A DNA stretch of 8,468 nucleotides from Candidatus Competibacteraceae bacterium. Its GTDB lineage: Bacteria > Pseudomonadota > Gammaproteobacteria > Competibacterales > Competibacteraceae. The number at the start of each line of letters is the position of its first letter. Position 1 is the first letter of the stretch. Shown piece by piece: positions 7,409-8,468 of the stretch. The DNA lies in assembly GCA_012032855.1 (NCBI GenBank), contig JAAUQA010000114.1:1-8468 (forward strand). Direction: 5' to 3'. The notes beneath the pieces are model-generated. The model was not told where the DNA came from. It made no database searches and worked only from the letters and a program-made list of their open reading frames with translations. The position numbers were made by a program, and so were the translations under genes.

Positions 7409-8468
7409 GGGCTGACCTCCAGACCGTCATGTCCCAGCTGCGCGGCCACTGCTCCGATACTGCCGGCACCCATCAACAACAGCAGGTCACCCTCCTCCAG
7501 AACATTCGGTAATAACTGCGGCAACTCGGTGACCTGTTCGATAAATACCGGATCAACTTGGCCACGCACTCGAATTGCCCGGCTGAGCGTTCGTCCATCC
7601 GCTCCAGCGAGCGGTGCTTCACCGGCCGCGTAGACTTCGGTGAGAATTAATACATCGACGGTGGATAAGACCTGTGCGAAATCATCGAATAAATCCCGCG
7701 TGCGGGAGTAACGATGCGGCTGGAAGGCCAATACCAAGCGACGATTGGGCCAGCCTGCACAGAATCGCTTGTAGCACGGCGGCCAATTCGCGCGGGTGAT
7801 GTCCATAATCATCAATCAGTGTCGCTGTCCCCCCGCTCGGTAGCGCCAACTCACCGCGACCTTGGAAACGCCGACCGATACCTTGAAAATTTCCAGCGCC
7901 TGCTGAATGGTCGGCATGGGCACAGCTAATTCATGCGCTACGGCGATTGCAGCCAGTGCGTTCAACACACTGTGCCGGCCCGGCAAATTGAGCGTGATCG
8001 TCCAAGATTCCGGTTGATCCGGCAGGCAGACTTGAAAGCGGGTACGCATCCCATTTTGGGTGATGTTTATGGCCCGAACATCGCAATCGTCGCTCGTGCC
8101 GTATGTCAGTATGGGACGTCCCACTTGGGGCAGGATGGTCCTTACCTGTGGGTCGTCGGCGCACAGCACAGCCAAGCCGTAAAACGGTAGATGATGCAGG
8201 AATTCAACAAACGTATCGCGTAAACGCAGGAAGTCGCCATCATAGGTGCCTAAGTGATCGGCATCGATATTGGTAACGATCGCCAGCATGGGCTTCAAAT
8301 GTAAAAATGACGCGTCGCTCTCGTCGGCCTCGGCGACCAGATAACGACCGGCGCCTAGCTGAGCATTGCTGCCGGCACTGTTCAACCTACCGCCGATGAC
8401 GAAGGTCGGATCCAATCCGTGTTCCGCCAACAGACTGGCAACCAAGCTGGTAGTGGTGGTTTTCCCGT
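7405..8468 (-). CDS. murC: MurC, UDP-N-acetylmuramate--L-alanine ligase (5' end outside window; two frameshifts)
   Basis: MurC is the cytosolic ATP-dependent ligase that adds L-alanine to UDP-MurNAc. About 353 residues are visible; roughly the first 125 (the UDP-binding domain) lie outside the window. The edge falls in the P-loop: [14 protein letters not shown] is in frame from the last bases. Next come [47 protein letters not shown], then in restored frames [61 protein letters not shown] and GAGSIG. One base is missing at the ttt run 7890-7892, and one extra base sits at 7761. The two compensate, so the segment between them, which includes the conserved DDYGHHP, reads in a third frame. The literal sequence therefore gives two fragments. 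The TGA overlaps the murB ATG. Confidence 0.96.
7415..7420 (-). promoter_or_regulatory. Ribosome binding site of murB inside murC
   Basis: GGAGGT, a near-perfect Shine-Dalgarno, ends 6 bases before the first murB ATG at 7408. It lies within the last codons of murC, whose TGA overlaps the murB start, so murB is well placed for coupled reinitiation. Confidence 0.7.

Noticed and set aside
3717..7892. Programmed frameshifting in ftsZ, ftsA or murC
   Set aside because: No slippery heptamer with a downstream structure is evident. The shifts occur in both directions, in several genes, mostly at or beside short homopolymers. No such recoding is known for these families.
78..8190. Plus-strand open frames of 60-184 codons, for example 278-802, 3145-3555, 4779-5333 and 6522-6893
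   Set aside because: All lie opposite conserved minus-strand genes or straddle their junctions. Their translations resemble no family I know and they lack consistent ribosome binding sites. They are shadows of the real genes.
1..8468. Pseudogenes or a degenerating genome
   Set aside because: The broken genes are essential and retain full conservation on both sides of every break, with no in-frame stop mutations, large deletions or insertion sequences.

Overview
The window is a stretch of a gammaproteobacterial dcw (division and cell wall) cluster, with every gene on the minus strand. In the direction of transcription (high to low coordinates) the order is murC (5' end cut off by the window edge), murB, ftsQ, ftsA, ftsZ, lpxC, secA (3' end cut off). 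The ftsQ-ftsA-ftsZ-lpxC-secA order, the FtsZ C-terminal peptide [14 protein letters not shown] and the Pseudomonas-like FtsA and LpxC sequences point to a non-enteric gammaproteobacterium. I cannot name a genus.

Layout: murC, murB and ftsQ are packed together. murC and murB share a 4-base overlap, and murB and ftsQ share an 11-base overlap. ftsA follows ftsQ after 22 bases, and ftsZ follows ftsA after 44 bases. A 309-base gap separates ftsZ from lpxC. It holds a GC-rich hairpin, a 14-bp perfect palindrome, a plausible promoter and a set of short direct repeats. A 196-base gap with an 11-bp hairpin separates lpxC from secA. Together the genes make peptidoglycan precursors (MurC, MurB), build the division ring (FtsQ, FtsA, FtsZ), commit to lipid A synthesis (LpxC) and drive protein export (SecA).

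The main caveat is sequence quality. Five of the seven genes (murC, ftsA, ftsZ, lpxC, secA) are broken in the literal sequence by single-base indels. I count nine: seven missing bases and two extra bases. Many lie in short homopolymers, and each is flanked by perfectly conserved protein in the other frame. Because these genes are essential and the break points fall inside invariant motifs, I read them as sequencing or assembly errors, not gene decay. Coordinates below span the restored genes. Gene finders run on this sequence will report fragments and wrong starts.

The gene content is ordinary, and I did not find a new system. The points most worth a second look are the repeat boxes with 20-base spacing upstream of lpxC, the absence of ddl between murB and ftsQ, and the gene-free lpxC-secA junction, which has neither an evident secM nor the DUF721 gene some relatives carry there.
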